Assembly (NCBI RefSeq): GCF_004745635.1
Contig: NZ_SRLB01000002.1
Coordinates: 310,001-374,000, forward strand
Direction: 5' to 3'
Length of the DNA stretch: 64,000 nucleotides
DNA from: Methylobacterium nonmethylotrophicum
GTDB lineage: Bacteria > Pseudomonadota > Alphaproteobacteria > Rhizobiales > Beijerinckiaceae
This document shows positions 55,641 through 64,000 of the stretch, one piece after another. A program made the position numbers and the translations under genes. Below the pieces are notes generated by a model that was not told where the DNA came from, did not search any database, and worked only from the letters and a program-made list of their open reading frames with translations. Numbering within the stretch: the stretch's first letter is position 1; each line of letters starts with the position of its first letter.

Positions 55641-57017
55641 ATGACGACGAATGCTTCCCGGGTTCCCGTCGATTACGACGGCTACGAGCAGGATCGGCAG
55701 CCGACCCACGTTTCCCAGGACCACGCCCGTTCTGGCGCCCGGCCCGATCCCCTCGCCGAACTCGCCCGCATCGTCGGCCAGGACGATCCCTTCCGCGCCC
55801 TGCTCGAGGCCAAGGAAGCGAGCGAGGCGAGCCGGGCCGAGGCCCGCGGCCGCGTCGAGCCGGTGCTGCCGAGCTACGGCGAGGTGCCGGCCTCGGTCGG
55901 TGGTCTTTCCGCCTCCCGCAGCGAGCCGATCATGGACGCATCGAATCACGCCCCGGCGCCGGCGCACACGCCGGCCGCCGCGTTCAACCAGTACCTCGCG
56001 GCGGTCGAGCGCGAGACCGTGGCCGATGCGGCGTCCCTGCCCGACGAGGGAGAGCCCGCCCCGGCCGGCGAGCCGCGGCCCAGGGGCCGCCGGCGCATCG
56101 CCCTCGTGGGCACGGCGCTCGGCATCGTGGCGGTGGCGGTCGGCGGGGCGCTGACCTGGCGCGCCCTCCATCCCAACCGTTCCGGCGCGCCGATCCTGGT
56201 GATGGCCGACCAGGCGCCCCTCAAGGTGGCGCCCCAGAACGCCGGCGGGGTCGAGATCCCGGACCAGAACAAGCAGATCTACGAGCGCAGCGCCAAGGAC
56301 GCGCAGTCCAAGGACGCGCCGATCCGGATCGTCAACCGCGAGGAGCAGCCCCTCGACGTGAAGCAGGCGGCCCGCAGCCTCGCGGCCGAGGCGGGCACGC
56401 CCGCCGTCCCGGGCAACGCGCTCACCGAATCCCTCGGCGAGCCGCGCCGGGTGCGCACCGTGTCGGTCCGGCCCGAGCCGTCGCCGGCGGAGGCCCAGCG
56501 CGCGGCGCAGGCCGCCGCGCAGGCCGCGACTGCCCGGCCCGAGGTTTCGCCCATTCCCACGATGACGCTGCCGGCCGAGGCGACCGGCTCCACGCCGAAT
56601 CCGGCCCCGGTGACGCCGCGCTCGGCGCGGATGGTGCCGATCGCCGCCCCGGCGCCGGCCGCCGAGCCCCCTGCCCCCGCCGCGGAGACGCCGCGACCGA
56701 AGCCGGTGCAGCGCGTCGCCTCCGCCGAGCCGCCGGCCACCACCCAGGCGGTGCCGGCCGCCCAGGCCCCGGTCGGCGGCTTCTCCGTGCAGCTCTCGGT
56801 GCGCGCCACCGAGAAGGAGGCCGAGGTCGCCTTCCGGCAAGCCCAGGAGCGCTACGGCGCCGTGCTCGGCGGCCAATCGCCTCTGATCCGGCAGGCCGAG
56901 GTCAACGGCAAGTCGATCTATCGCGTCCGCGTCGGGCCGATGGCGAAGGAGAGCGCCGACAGCCTCTGCGGCAAGCTGAAGGCCGCGGGCGCTGCCTGCT
57001 TCGTGGCCAAGAACTGA
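55641..57017 (+). CDS. SPOR domain-containing cell-envelope protein
   Basis: A 458-residue bitopic protein. Residues ~1-145 are a disordered cytoplasmic region, ~150-170 the membrane helix (ALVGTALGIVAVAVGGALTW), then a Pro/Ala-rich periplasmic linker. The C-terminal ~80 residues are a SPOR domain (GGFSVQLSVRATEKEAEVAF, then YRVRVGPMAKESADSLCGKL). SPOR domains bind denuded glycan strands at the septum or pole. It sits between argS and nagZ, which is consistent with a role in peptidoglycan turnover. The start ATG 55641 is preceded by AGGA. The specific role is unknown. Confidence 0.88.
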   Translation: MTTNASRVPVDYDGYEQDRQPTHVSQDHARSGARPDPLAELARIVGQDDPFRALLEAKEASEASRAEARGRVEPVLPSYGEVPASVGGLSASRSEPIMDASNHAPAPAHTPAAAFNQYLAAVERETVADAASLPDEGEPAPAGEPRPRGRRRIALVGTALGIVAVAVGGALTWRALHPNRSGAPILVMADQAPLKVAPQNAGGVEIPDQNKQIYERSAKDAQSKDAPIRIVNREEQPLDVKQAARSLAAEAGTPAVPGNALTESLGEPRRVRTVSVRPEPSPAEAQRAAQAAAQAATARPEVSPIPTMTLPAEATGSTPNPAPVTPRSARMVPIAAPAPAAEPPAPAAETPRPKPVQRVASAEPPATTQAVPAAQAPVGGFSVQLSVRATEKEAEVAFRQAQERYGAVLGGQSPLIRQAEVNGKSIYRVRVGPMAKESADSLCGKLKAAGAACFVAKN

Positions 57018-57228
57018 CGGTACCGGACGCGGCTTGAGCACCGCCCGTGCCGGGCGGCGCCCCCATGAAACCCGACGGCTGTGGCGCGTCGCCGACAGCC
57101 GCGGCCCGGCGAATCACCTAGATTCACGGTCTTCCCGCTTGCGATTTCCCGGTCTTCGGCGCCCGCATGGGCACCGGGCGGGAGCGCGCGAATCCTGTTC
57201 CCGCCTCCAACGACGAGACCCGCCGTCG

Positions 57229-58242
57229 ATGACGAGCCTTGCCCTGATCCTCGGTTGCGCCGGCCCGACCTTGAGCCCCGAGGAGGCCGCCTTCTTCCGC
57301 GAGGTGCGGCCCTGGGGCTTCATCCTGTTCAAGCGCAACGTCGAGACTCCCGAGCAGGTCCGCGCCCTGACGGCGGCGTTGCGCGAGACCGTCGGCCGGG
57401 CCGACGCCCCGATCCTGATCGACCAGGAGGGCGGCCGGGTGCAGCGCATGACGCGGCCGCACTGGCAGGCCTACCCGTCGGGCCGGGCCTATTTCCGGGC
57501 CGGCGGCCCCGAGGGCGGGCCGGCCCTCGCCGGCCTCGGCGCCCGCCTGATGGCGCACGACCTCGCGGCCGTCGGCATCAACGTCGACTGTGCGCCCGTC
57601 CTCGACGTGCCGGTGCCGGGCGCCCACGACGTGATCGGCGACCGGGCCTACGGCACCGATCCGGGCGTGGTCGCGGCCTTCGGGCGGGCGGTGGCCGAGG
57701 GCCTGATGGCCGGCGGCGTGCTGCCGGTGATGAAGCACATGCCGGGCCACGGCCGCGCCGGCGCCGACAGCCACCACGCCCTGCCGGTGGTGGAGGCGGG
57801 CCTCGCCGAGCTCGAGACGCACGACTTCCGGCCGTTCCGGGCGCTCGCCGACCTGCCGATGGCGATGTCGGCCCACGTGGTCTTCCGCGCCATCGATCCC
57901 GACAACCCGGCCACCACCTCGGACCGGATCATCCGCGAGGTCGTGCGCGGCCATATCGGGTTCGACGGCCTGCTGATGACCGACGACCTGTCGATGAACG
58001 CGCTGGCGGGCACCTTCCGCGCGCGCGCCGCGGCCGCCTTCCGGGCCGGCTGCGACGTCGGCCTGCACTGCAACGGCGTCCGGGCCGAGATGGAGGAGGT
58101 CGTGGCCGCCGCCCCCGTCCTCGCCGGCGAGGCGCTGCGCCGGGCCGAGGCCGCCCTCGCCCGCCTGGTGCCGGCGGCCGCGGCCTTCGACCCGGCCGAG
58201 GCCCGCGCCCGCCTGGATGCCGGGCTCGCCGCTGCCGCCTGA
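57229..58242 (+). CDS. nagZ: Beta-N-acetylglucosaminidase NagZ
   Basis: A 337-residue GH3 enzyme, cytosolic, removing GlcNAc from anhydromuropeptides in peptidoglycan recycling. It has ILIDQEGGRVQRM, NVDCAPVLDVPVPGAHDVIGDRAYG, the catalytic-loop KHMPGHGRAGADSHHALP (family KHFPGHG..DSH, acid/base His) and LLMTDDLSMNAL with the nucleophile Asp. All catalytic residues are intact. Its 3' end overlaps scpA by 26 nt if the ATG at 58217 is used, indicating co-transcription. Confidence 0.94.
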   Translation: MTSLALILGCAGPTLSPEEAAFFREVRPWGFILFKRNVETPEQVRALTAALRETVGRADAPILIDQEGGRVQRMTRPHWQAYPSGRAYFRAGGPEGGPALAGLGARLMAHDLAAVGINVDCAPVLDVPVPGAHDVIGDRAYGTDPGVVAAFGRAVAEGLMAGGVLPVMKHMPGHGRAGADSHHALPVVEAGLAELETHDFRPFRALADLPMAMSAHVVFRAIDPDNPATTSDRIIREVVRGHIGFDGLLMTDDLSMNALAGTFRARAAAAFRAGCDVGLHCNGVRAEMEEVVAAAPVLAGEALRRAEAALARLVPAAAAFDPAEARARLDAGLAAAA

Positions 58243-59023
58243 CGTGACGGACCGGGACGCGTTCGAGGAGGCTGGGCCGGAGGCCCCCGAAGGCGCGGCC
58301 TTCGTGGTCGACGTCGACGGGTTCGAGGGCCCGCTCGACCTCCTGCTCGAACTCGCCCGGCGCCAGAAGGTCGACCTCGCCCGCATCTCGATCCTGGCGC
58401 TCGTCGAGCAGTACCTCGCCTTCGTCGAGGAGGCCCGCCGCCTGCGGCTGGAGCTGGCGGGGGATTACCTCGTCATGGCGGCCTGGCTCGCCTACCTGAA
58501 GTCGCGCCTGCTGCTGCCGGCGCCGCCCCGCGATCCCGGTCCCGCCGCCGGCGACCTCGCCGAGGCCCTGGCCTCGAGGCTGCGCCGCCTCGAGGCGATC
58601 CGGGCCGCCGCCGCGATGCTCGCTGGGCGGGCCCAGCTCGGGCGCGACGTCTTCGGGCGCGGCGCCACCCTGCCCGAGCCCGCCTCCGCCGCCCCGGGCC
58701 CGTTCGGCGCGACCCTGCACGAGCTGATCGCCGCCTATGCCCGCCAGCGCCAGGAGCGGGCGCGGGCGCAAGTGACGCTGCCGCCGCGCAGCGTGTGGTC
58801 GCTGGTCGATGCCCGCGCCGCCCTCGGGCGGCTGATCGGCCGACGGGACGACTGGACCGATCTCGATTCCTATCTCGCCCAGTATCTCGCCGACCCGAAG
58901 CGCCGCGCCACCGTGCGGGCCTCTTCCCTGTCGGCGGTGCTGGAGCTCGCCCGCGAGGGCCAGATCCTGCTGCGCCAGGAGCGGCCCTTCGCGCCGATCC
59001 AGATCCGCACCGCCGGGGCATGA
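58217..59023 (+). CDS. scpA: Segregation and condensation protein ScpA
   Basis: A 268-residue kleisin that bridges SMC and ScpB in the condensin complex acting on the nucleoid. The N-terminal VVDVDGFEGPLDLLLELARRQ and LARISILALVEQYLAFVEEA blocks are diagnostic, followed by YLVMAAWLAYLKSRLLLP. A winged-helix C-terminus (LSAVLELAREGQILLRQ) is present. Start: ATG 58217 overlaps nagZ; a GTG at 58244 without ribosome site is the alternative. It overlaps scpB by ATGA. Confidence 0.93.
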   Translation: MPGSPLPPDVTDRDAFEEAGPEAPEGAAFVVDVDGFEGPLDLLLELARRQKVDLARISILALVEQYLAFVEEARRLRLELAGDYLVMAAWLAYLKSRLLLPAPPRDPGPAAGDLAEALASRLRRLEAIRAAAAMLAGRAQLGRDVFGRGATLPEPASAAPGPFGATLHELIAAYARQRQERARAQVTLPPRSVWSLVDARAALGRLIGRRDDWTDLDSYLAQYLADPKRRATVRASSLSAVLELAREGQILLRQERPFAPIQIRTAGA

Positions 59024-59667
59024 GCGTGGCCCGGCCCGCCCGTCCGCCCGAGCCCGCCCCGCCGGACTCCGTGCGCCTGGCCGAGGCGCTGATCTTCTGC
59101 GCGCCTGCGCCCATGACCGAGGCCGATCTCGCCGCCCGCCTGCCCCCCGGCACCGACGTGCCGGCCCTGCTCGCCGAGATCGCCCGCACCTACGCGCCCC
59201 GGGGCATCACCCTCGCGCGGGTCGCCGGCGGCTACGCCTTCCGCACTGCGCCGGACCTCGCCCCGTGCCTGCGGGGCGCCAGCCCGGAGCCGCGCAAGCT
59301 GTCGCGGGCCGCCCTCGAGACCCTGGCGATCGTCGCCTACCACCAGCCGGTGACCCGGGCCGAGATCGAGGAGATCCGCGGCGTCACCACCTCCAAGGGC
59401 TCCCTCGACCTCCTGCTTGAGACGGGCTGGGTGCGCCTGCGCGGCCGGCGTCGCACGCCGGGACGGCCGGTGACCTACGGCACCACCCCGGCCTTCCTCG
59501 ACCATTTCGGCCTCGACGCCGTCTCCGACCTGCCTGGGCTCGACGAGCTCAAGGGCCTCGGCCTGATCGAAGGCCGGCTGCCGGCGGGCGTCCGGCTGCG
59601 CCAGCCGAGCGACACCGCGGTGCCCGACGAGGATCCGCTCGCCCCCGGCGAGGACGCGGCGGACTGA
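59020..59667 (+). CDS. scpB: Segregation and condensation protein ScpB
   Basis: A 215-residue protein with two winged-helix domains: LAEALIFCAPAPMTEADLAARL (first), and LSRAALETLAIVAYHQPVTRAEIEEIRG (second, the family signature), followed by LLETGWVRLRGRRRTPGRPVTYGTT. It dimerises and binds ScpA. The ATG overlaps the scpA stop (ATGA), so expression is coupled. The acidic tail is short. Identification is firm. Confidence 0.93.
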   Translation: MSVARPARPPEPAPPDSVRLAEALIFCAPAPMTEADLAARLPPGTDVPALLAEIARTYAPRGITLARVAGGYAFRTAPDLAPCLRGASPEPRKLSRAALETLAIVAYHQPVTRAEIEEIRGVTTSKGSLDLLLETGWVRLRGRRRTPGRPVTYGTTPAFLDHFGLDAVSDLPGLDELKGLGLIEGRLPAGVRLRQPSDTAVPDEDPLAPGEDAAD

Positions 59668-59875
59668 CATTCTCGGGTGGGGCATTGCGCCAACCCCCGA
59701 GGAAACGCTTGTTTTCGCCCCTCGCCGTCCTTAGGTTCCGGCCGGACCGGCAGCGCTCCGGGCCGCGACGGACAGCCTTGCGGCGATAGAGAGCGTGCGG
59801 GATCAAAGGTTTGGGGTGTCGCGGGATGCCCCGGTAGAGTGCGGCAGCGAAGCTGACGCTGCGCAGGAGAGAACC

Positions 59876-60172
59876 ATGGGCGGCGCGAGTATCTGGCACT
59901 GGATCGTCGTCGGCGTGATCGTCATGCTGCTGTTCGGGCGCGGCAAGGTGTCCGAGCTGATGGGCGACGTCGCCAAGGGCATCAAGGCCTTCAAGAAGGG
60001 CATGGCCGACGAGGACCAGGCCCCGACCACGACGGCCCAGGTTCCCCACGCGCAGGTCCCGCCGGTCCAGGTGGCGCCGCCGGTGGTGCCGCCGGCCACC
60101 GCGACCGAGCCGGTGCGGCCGATCCCGCCGCACGGCGAGCCGCTGACCAACGTCGACCGCAAGGTCGTCTGA
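59876..60172 (+). CDS. tatA: Twin-arginine translocase subunit TatA
   Basis: A 98-residue protein with the membrane helix [17 protein letters not shown], the FGRGK hinge, and the amphipathic helix [19 protein letters not shown], then a Pro-rich tail. TatA forms the pore-like assembly for folded proteins. The start ATG 59876 has CAGGAGA just upstream. The 208-bp gap before it may hold the tatABC promoter, weakly suggested by TTGTTT around 59710. Confidence 0.94.
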   Translation: MGGASIWHWIVVGVIVMLLFGRGKVSELMGDVAKGIKAFKKGMADEDQAPTTTAQVPHAQVPPVQVAPPVVPPATATEPVRPIPPHGEPLTNVDRKVV

Positions 60173-60377
60173 TCGTCGCCGCACGGCAGCCGGGCCCTGA
60201 GCGCCCGGCGCGCGAGGAACGCGGTGCGGCGCAGGTTCCCGGGTGCCGCCCGAAGACCGCATCACACAGATCGGGAACCTGCTCGGGGGTGACTGGCGTC
60301 GGCGCACCGGCGTGCTAGACAGCCCGCGCGAGGCGCCCGCCCGGGTAGCGCCGCGCGAGTCGCAGGGCCGTCACGCC

Positions 60378-60941
60378 ATGTTCGATATGAGTTGGGGCGA
60401 GGTGATGCTGATCGGCGGCGTCGCGCTCGTCGTCATCGGCCCCAAGGACCTGCCCCGCGCCCTGCGCACCGTCGGCCAGGTCACCGCCAAGCTCAAGCGC
60501 ATGGCCGGCGAGTTCCAGAGCCAGTTCAGCGAGGCGATGCGCGAGGCCGAGCTCGACGATGTCCGCCGCGAGGTCGAGGGCATCAACCGCAGCGTCGCCT
60601 CGGCGGGCACGACCGGCTTCAACCCGGTCCAGACCATCCGCAACGAGCTGAAGAGCGCCGTCGACGGGGTGCCGAAGCCGGCGACTTTGCCGATGCCGTC
60701 GTCCGATCCGCTCGCCTCCGCGGACCTGCCGATGATCGCGCCGCCCGAGCCGGCCCATCCGGCGCCTCCAGCCGTGCCGACGGATCCGGCCACCCCCGCG
60801 CCGGCGCCCGAGAAACCCACGAGCGAGGCCCTGGCGGCCGCCACCGCGCAGCTCAAGGCCGACGCGGCCCGCGTGGCCGACGCGGCCCGCGCCACCTCCG
60901 CCCCTCCCCACGACGTCGCCAGCACGGGCCACACCCCATGA
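60378..60941 (+). CDS. tatB: Twin-arginine translocase subunit TatB
   Basis: A 187-residue protein with N-terminal MFDMSWGEVMLIGGVALVVI, the PKDLPRALRTVG hinge and amphipathic helix (VTAKLKRMAGEFQSQFSEAM), then a long Pro/Ala-rich cytosolic tail. With TatC it recognises twin-arginine signals. The 205-nt gap after tatA holds no supported gene. Its TGA overlaps the tatC ATG (ATGA). Confidence 0.93.
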   Translation: MFDMSWGEVMLIGGVALVVIGPKDLPRALRTVGQVTAKLKRMAGEFQSQFSEAMREAELDDVRREVEGINRSVASAGTTGFNPVQTIRNELKSAVDGVPKPATLPMPSSDPLASADLPMIAPPEPAHPAPPAVPTDPATPAPAPEKPTSEALAAATAQLKADAARVADAARATSAPPHDVASTGHTP

Positions 60942-61741
60942 TCACCGAGGCCGATGAAGCCGAGATCGAGGCCTCGCGCGCACCCCTGATCGAGCATCTG
61001 ATCGAGCTGCGCTCGCGGCTGATCAAGTCGATGCTCGCCTTCGGGGTGATGTTCTTCGTCTGCTTCTTCTTCGCCCAGCACATCTATAACGTGCTGGTCT
61101 ATCCTTACGTGAGCGTCGTCGGGGCCGAGAAGGCGCGGCTGATCGCGACCCACTTCCTCGAGCAGGTCTTCACCAACATCAAGCTGAGCGTGTTCGGCGC
61201 CGGCTTCCTGTCCTTCCCGGTCGTCGCCACCCAGCTCTACGCCTTCGTGGCGCCGGGCCTCTACCGCAACGAGCGCCGGGCCTTCCTGCCCTACCTGGTC
61301 GCGACGCCGATCTTCTTCGTGCTCGGCGCCCTCGTCGTCTACTTCCTGGCGATGCCGCTGCTCATCCGGTTCTCGGTCAGCCTGCAGCAGATCGGCCAGC
61401 CCGGCGAGGCCACGATCGAGCTCCTGCCGAAGGTGGACGAGTACCTCTCGCTCATCATGACGCTGATCTTCGCCTTCGGGATCGCGTTCCAGCTGCCGGT
61501 GATCCTGACCCTGCTGGGGCAGGTCGGGATCATCGATTCGAAGTTCCTGAAGGAGCGCCGGCGCTACGCCATCGTGCTGGTCTTCGTCGCCGCCGCGGTG
61601 CTGACCCCGCCGGACGTGATCAGCCAGCTCTCCCTCGCGATCCCGATGCTGCTCCTCTACGAGGCCTCGGTGTTCTCGGTCCGCACCATGGAGCGGCGCC
61701 GCGAGCGGGCGCGGGCGGCGGAGGAGGCAGCGGGGGATTAG
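60938..61741 (+). CDS. tatC: Twin-arginine translocase subunit TatC
   Basis: A 267-residue inner-membrane protein with six helices. Family blocks are LIEHLIELRSRLIKSMLAF at the N-terminus, the FLEQVFTNIKLSVFGA segment, YAFVAPGLYRNERRAFLP and FAFGIAFQLPVILTLLGQVG. It is the receptor for the Arg-Arg signals, such as that suggested for the hydrolase at 17 kb. Translationally coupled to tatB. The gene ends just before a repeat-rich, decayed region. Confidence 0.96.
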   Translation: MITEADEAEIEASRAPLIEHLIELRSRLIKSMLAFGVMFFVCFFFAQHIYNVLVYPYVSVVGAEKARLIATHFLEQVFTNIKLSVFGAGFLSFPVVATQLYAFVAPGLYRNERRAFLPYLVATPIFFVLGALVVYFLAMPLLIRFSVSLQQIGQPGEATIELLPKVDEYLSLIMTLIFAFGIAFQLPVILTLLGQVGIIDSKFLKERRRYAIVLVFVAAAVLTPPDVISQLSLAIPMLLLYEASVFSVRTMERRRERARAAEEAAGD

Positions 61742-61774
61742 GTTCGCCCCCGCGGGTGCACGACGAGGTTGCTC

Positions 61775-62371
61775 TCACCAGGACACCAAGAAGGCGCGGG
61801 ATCTTCGATCCCCATAACCCCTCCCCACAACTTGCAGCGATTCCGGGCAAGCCCGGGATCGCCTGGGGAGGGGAATGCGCGAGACGCGGATCCGACGTTC
61901 CAGCACGGCCTCGTCCTCCCCCAACTCCTCATCCATCCGCGCCGCCAGATCGAAGAACCGCCGCCGCACCTCGGCCGCGTAAGGGTTCTCGCGCTCGATG
62001 GCGCGACAGACCTCCGGGGCGTCGTGCCGGACCATGCCGACCGCCTGCATCACCAGGTCGAAGCTGCGCGTCGTCATCCGGGTCGGCAGCGGCTCCATCG
62101 CCACCAGCACCTTGGCGATCAGGTGGGTCAGGCCCTGCACGGCGGCAGCCTCGCGGTCGTGGGCTTCCGGCGTTGTCAGGATCCCGTCGAGGCCGAACGC
62201 CCGGCGCAGGACGGCGCCGACGCGCTGCGCCCGGTCGCCCCGCACGGCGCAGACCGCGATCTTGAGGTCGCGCAGGCCGTCCCGCGCGCTCTCCGGGCGA
62301 AAGCCGGTCACCCGGTCCGGGCGCCGGCCCCGTTGCGGGGCAGGACGGTCTCTCTCCATGACCTTGTCCAA
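61775..62371 (-). pseudogene. 5'-truncated prephenate/arogenate dehydrogenase (TyrA-like) fragment
   Basis: The reading frame encodes a TyrA C-terminal half: FRPESARDGLRDLK (in place of the conserved FGPxSARDG), CAVRGDRAQRVGAVLR, TTPEAHDREAAAVQGLTHLI and FDLVMQAVGMVRHDAPEVC. The N-terminal nucleotide-binding Rossmann domain, normally about 100-120 residues, is absent, and no such sequence appears upstream in other frames. The last ~35 residues come from a palindromic repeat. It is a remnant, probably non-functional, rather than a complete tyrA. Confidence 0.72.
61797..61865. repeat. Palindromic intergenic repeat after tatC
   Basis: GGGATC-TTC-GATCCC (61799-61814, the same motif as near 16.81 kb) is followed by CCTCCCCA and a hairpin GCGATTCCGGGC-AA-GCCCGGGATCGC (61837-61862) with one bulge. 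Such elements are extragenic palindromes; here it also fuses with the 3' end of the tyrA-like fragment. Confidence 0.6.
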
Positions 62372-62447
62372 GCCGTCCTTCGAGCAGCGGCTGTGGGCCG
62401 ACTTCGGTCACGAGGTCGAGGCGGGCACGTCCTGCCGGCAGCGGTGA

Positions 62448-62640
62448 GACTCGGCCCTGCCGCCCTGCTCACCCGAGTTGCACCCAGCCGAGACGCTGTG
62501 GCCGCTGACCGATGAGACGGTGGTCGACCGCCACATCACCGACCTGGACGAGCTGGAGCGTATGGTCGAACCGCCTTGCGCCACGTTGAGCGATCGGCGC
62601 GACATCATCCGATCACGAAAGAGCGTCCGCGGGCACCGCA
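62448..62640 (+). mobile_element. IS630-type transposase remnant
   Basis: One plus-strand frame after a TGA reads PPCSPELHPAETLWPLTDE, then VVDRHITDLDELERM and LSDRRDIIRS. This is the C-terminal DDE region of IS630-family transposases, where SPELxPAExLWPL and a later NRHFASxxxLE-like helix are characteristic. The frame starts without an upstream open reading part and decays after ~60 residues, with no terminal repeats seen. It is a short relic next to the truncated tyrA-like fragment. Confidence 0.65.
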
Positions 62641-62830
62641 CAAACACCATGCCAATGCCTGAGCTGAACCGATCAACCGGAGAATGCAGGCAATCATTAA
62701 GTTGCAATCCGACGCTCACCTTGCCGTTAGATGAAATTCCCTACGGTAAGACATTCATAATGACTTAACCTCTGCGACACACCGTAGCATTCATTCAGAC
62801 AAACACCGATGTCGGACGGTGCGGAACGTC

Positions 62831-63256
62831 ATGCGCAACCTGTATTGGCAGAAAGCGAGCCTCGCCGGACTCCGCAAGGCGGACGGCGGATCAGCCGCGG
62901 TCGAATTCGCTGCGGTCGCTCCGATGTTTCTGGCGATATCGTTGTTCATCATCACGGTCGGAATGCATCTCAGGGCGCAGAACATGATCGACAGTTACGC
63001 GCGAGATGCCGCACGAGGTGTATCGATCGGCTACATGACGATATCTGATGCGAAATCCTTCGTCGAGCGCAATGTTCTGAAGGATCTCGGGGTTGCCGTC
63101 ACGGTCGAGATCACGACGCAAACCGACCCGGCGACGACGGACAAGGATGTCATCGTTTCGATCACCATTCCGGTCGAGCAGGCCAAGAAGATAATCCCGA
63201 TGTCGGAATGGTTTCCTGGCAGCATTGCCGCGAGGGCGGCCATGCGAAGCTTGTAA
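62831..63256 (+). CDS. TadE-like pilus assembly pseudopilin
   Basis: A 141-residue protein with a TadE-type N-terminus: GGSAAVEFAAVAPMFLAISL (residues ~23-42), a prepilin-like hydrophobic helix with Glu29 at the expected position. The rest is a small periplasmic domain. TadE/TadG pseudopilins serve Flp/Tad pili. GC content is lower here than in the backbone. I chose ATG 62831; a GTG at 62819 would add four residues. It precedes a TadG-like gene by 26 nt. Confidence 0.8.
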   Translation: MRNLYWQKASLAGLRKADGGSAAVEFAAVAPMFLAISLFIITVGMHLRAQNMIDSYARDAARGVSIGYMTISDAKSFVERNVLKDLGVAVTVEITTQTDPATTDKDVIVSITIPVEQAKKIIPMSEWFPGSIAARAAMRSL

Positions 63257-63282
63257 ATCATCGCAGCAGGCTGGGTCCGGCC

Positions 63283-64000
63283 ATGATCGCGTTCTGGAGC
63301 AATCGCAGCGGCGCGGGAGCGGTCATGGCGGCTCCGCTCCTCTTCATCGCTGCCGCCGTGGCGGGACTCGTCATCGACGTGGGCTTCGCCTACCGCGAGA
63401 ACAACCGGCTTCTGACGATCGCGGAAGCGGCCGCGCTCGCCGCGGCAACCTTTATCGACAGCACGGACCGCGCTTCGGCGCTGACAGCCGCACAAGATCT
63501 GGCGCTGAGAAACGCACCGCTCTCCAAGAGTCTGATCAACCGCGACGACCTCGTCTTCGGACACTGGGAGAACGGGCGTTTCACCGAAGTCGGCTCGATC
63601 AACGCGGTCCGGGCGACCGCATCGATGACCCCGACCAAGGGAAATGCCTTTCGCACCGCCTTCGCGAAGATGTTCGGCTCCGACCACTGGAGCTTGTCCC
63701 GCAGCTCCGTGGCGATGCTGGGGAGTCAGCCGCTCTGCATACTGGTGCTTCATCCGACGCACAGCGATGCCCTCGACATCGATCCTGGCGCCTAGATCGA
63801 CGCACCCGAGTGTTCCATACAGGTCAACTCGAAGAGCTCCGGTGCCCTGGAGCTTGGGAGTGGATCCTACGTCAATGTCAAGAGCATCATGGTGACGGGC
63901 GGCGTCCACAAGAGCAGCTCGGCCAGGGTGACACCGACGCCGATCACCGGCGCCAAGGCGGTCGACGATCCCTATGCTGCGCTCTCGCCCCCGACGAACG
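63283..64000 (+). pseudogene. TadG-like Tad-domain protein interrupted by an in-frame TAG (3' end outside window)
   Basis: The first 170 residues are a Tad domain (SGAGAVMAAPLLFIAAAVAGL helix at ~12-32, then a linker), ending LDIDPGA. At 63793-63795 an amber TAG occurs in frame. Reading continues open to the window end, with IDAPECSIQVNS and GALELGSGSYVNVKSIMVTGG, the repetitive domain typical after GGA in this family (such as APGCGVQVNSSA). The context suggests an original CAG (Gln). A single nonsense change, a sequencing error or readthrough are all possible; as written, the product is truncated. Confidence 0.75.

Noticed and set aside
62358..62447. 29-codon plus-strand ORF beginning MTLSKPSFEQRLW
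   Set aside because: Too short, no family or ribosome site; lies between the tyrA-like fragment and the IS630 relic.

Overview
The window is high-GC DNA from an alphaproteobacterium of the Hyphomicrobiales, most likely Methylobacteriaceae (Methylobacterium or Methylorubrum type). This is inferred from codon use, from an acdS/acdR (ACC deaminase) pair, from a giant coiled-coil protein resembling the growth-pole proteins GPR/RgsE of polar-growing Rhizobiales, and from gene orders I recall from that group (serS-surE-pcm-LytM-DUF815-yajC-secD-secF and argS-SPOR-nagZ-scpA-scpB-tatABC). No rRNA, tRNA or CRISPR array was seen. Most of the window is ordinary chromosomal backbone.

Layout. 1-7.9 kb: 5' part of an ABC exporter, trmL, hemF, a RelE-type toxin with a PHD/HTH antitoxin, a DMT transporter, a CoxE-like VWA protein, a soluble chemoreceptor-like protein, a [2Fe-2S] ferredoxin and an Hpt protein. 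8.3-16.5 kb: one gene of 2,742 codons built almost wholly of 11-residue repeats. 16.5-25.2 kb: a palindromic repeat element, a probably exported epoxide-hydrolase-like enzyme, DUF1489, CheZ, an MFS transporter, and a four-gene Mla-type lipid transport operon with a visible promoter. 25.2-30.9 kb: an XRE-cupin regulator, thiE-thiD, a second DMT transporter, and a metallophosphoesterase coupled to a glycosyltransferase. 31-35.1 kb: a Fic toxin/antitoxin pair of visibly lower GC, DUF488, a GH25 lipoprotein, and acdS divergent from acdR. 35.3-43 kb: uvrA, an outer-membrane protein with several dyads upstream, an HtrA-like protein lacking its catalytic triad, a DUF1127 gene and trmFO. 43.3-53.5 kb (mostly minus strand): NDUFAF6-like protein, Mth938-like protein, SecF, SecD, YajC, DUF815 ATPase (plus strand), a lysM/LytM lipoprotein, pcm, surE and serS. 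53.7-61.7 kb: argS, SPOR protein, nagZ, scpA, scpB, tatA, tatB, tatC. 61.7-64 kb: a decayed stretch with a repeat, a 5'-truncated tyrA-like fragment, an IS630-type remnant, then TadE and a TadG-like gene broken by an in-frame TAG.

How the genes fit together. Envelope work dominates: protein export (Sec accessory and Tat), lipid trafficking (Mla), peptidoglycan turnover (NagZ, SPOR, LytM, GH25) and probably polar growth (the giant protein). Chromosome segregation (ScpAB), translation (SerS, ArgS, TrmL, TrmFO) and repair (UvrA) are housekeeping. Accessory material is limited to two toxin-antitoxin pairs, the intergenic repeats and the decayed 3' end.

I did not find a clearly new multi-gene system. 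The features most worth pursuing are the giant hendecad-repeat protein, the catalytically dead HtrA-like protein, the atypical Fic module, and the dyads in the acdS-acdR intergenic region.
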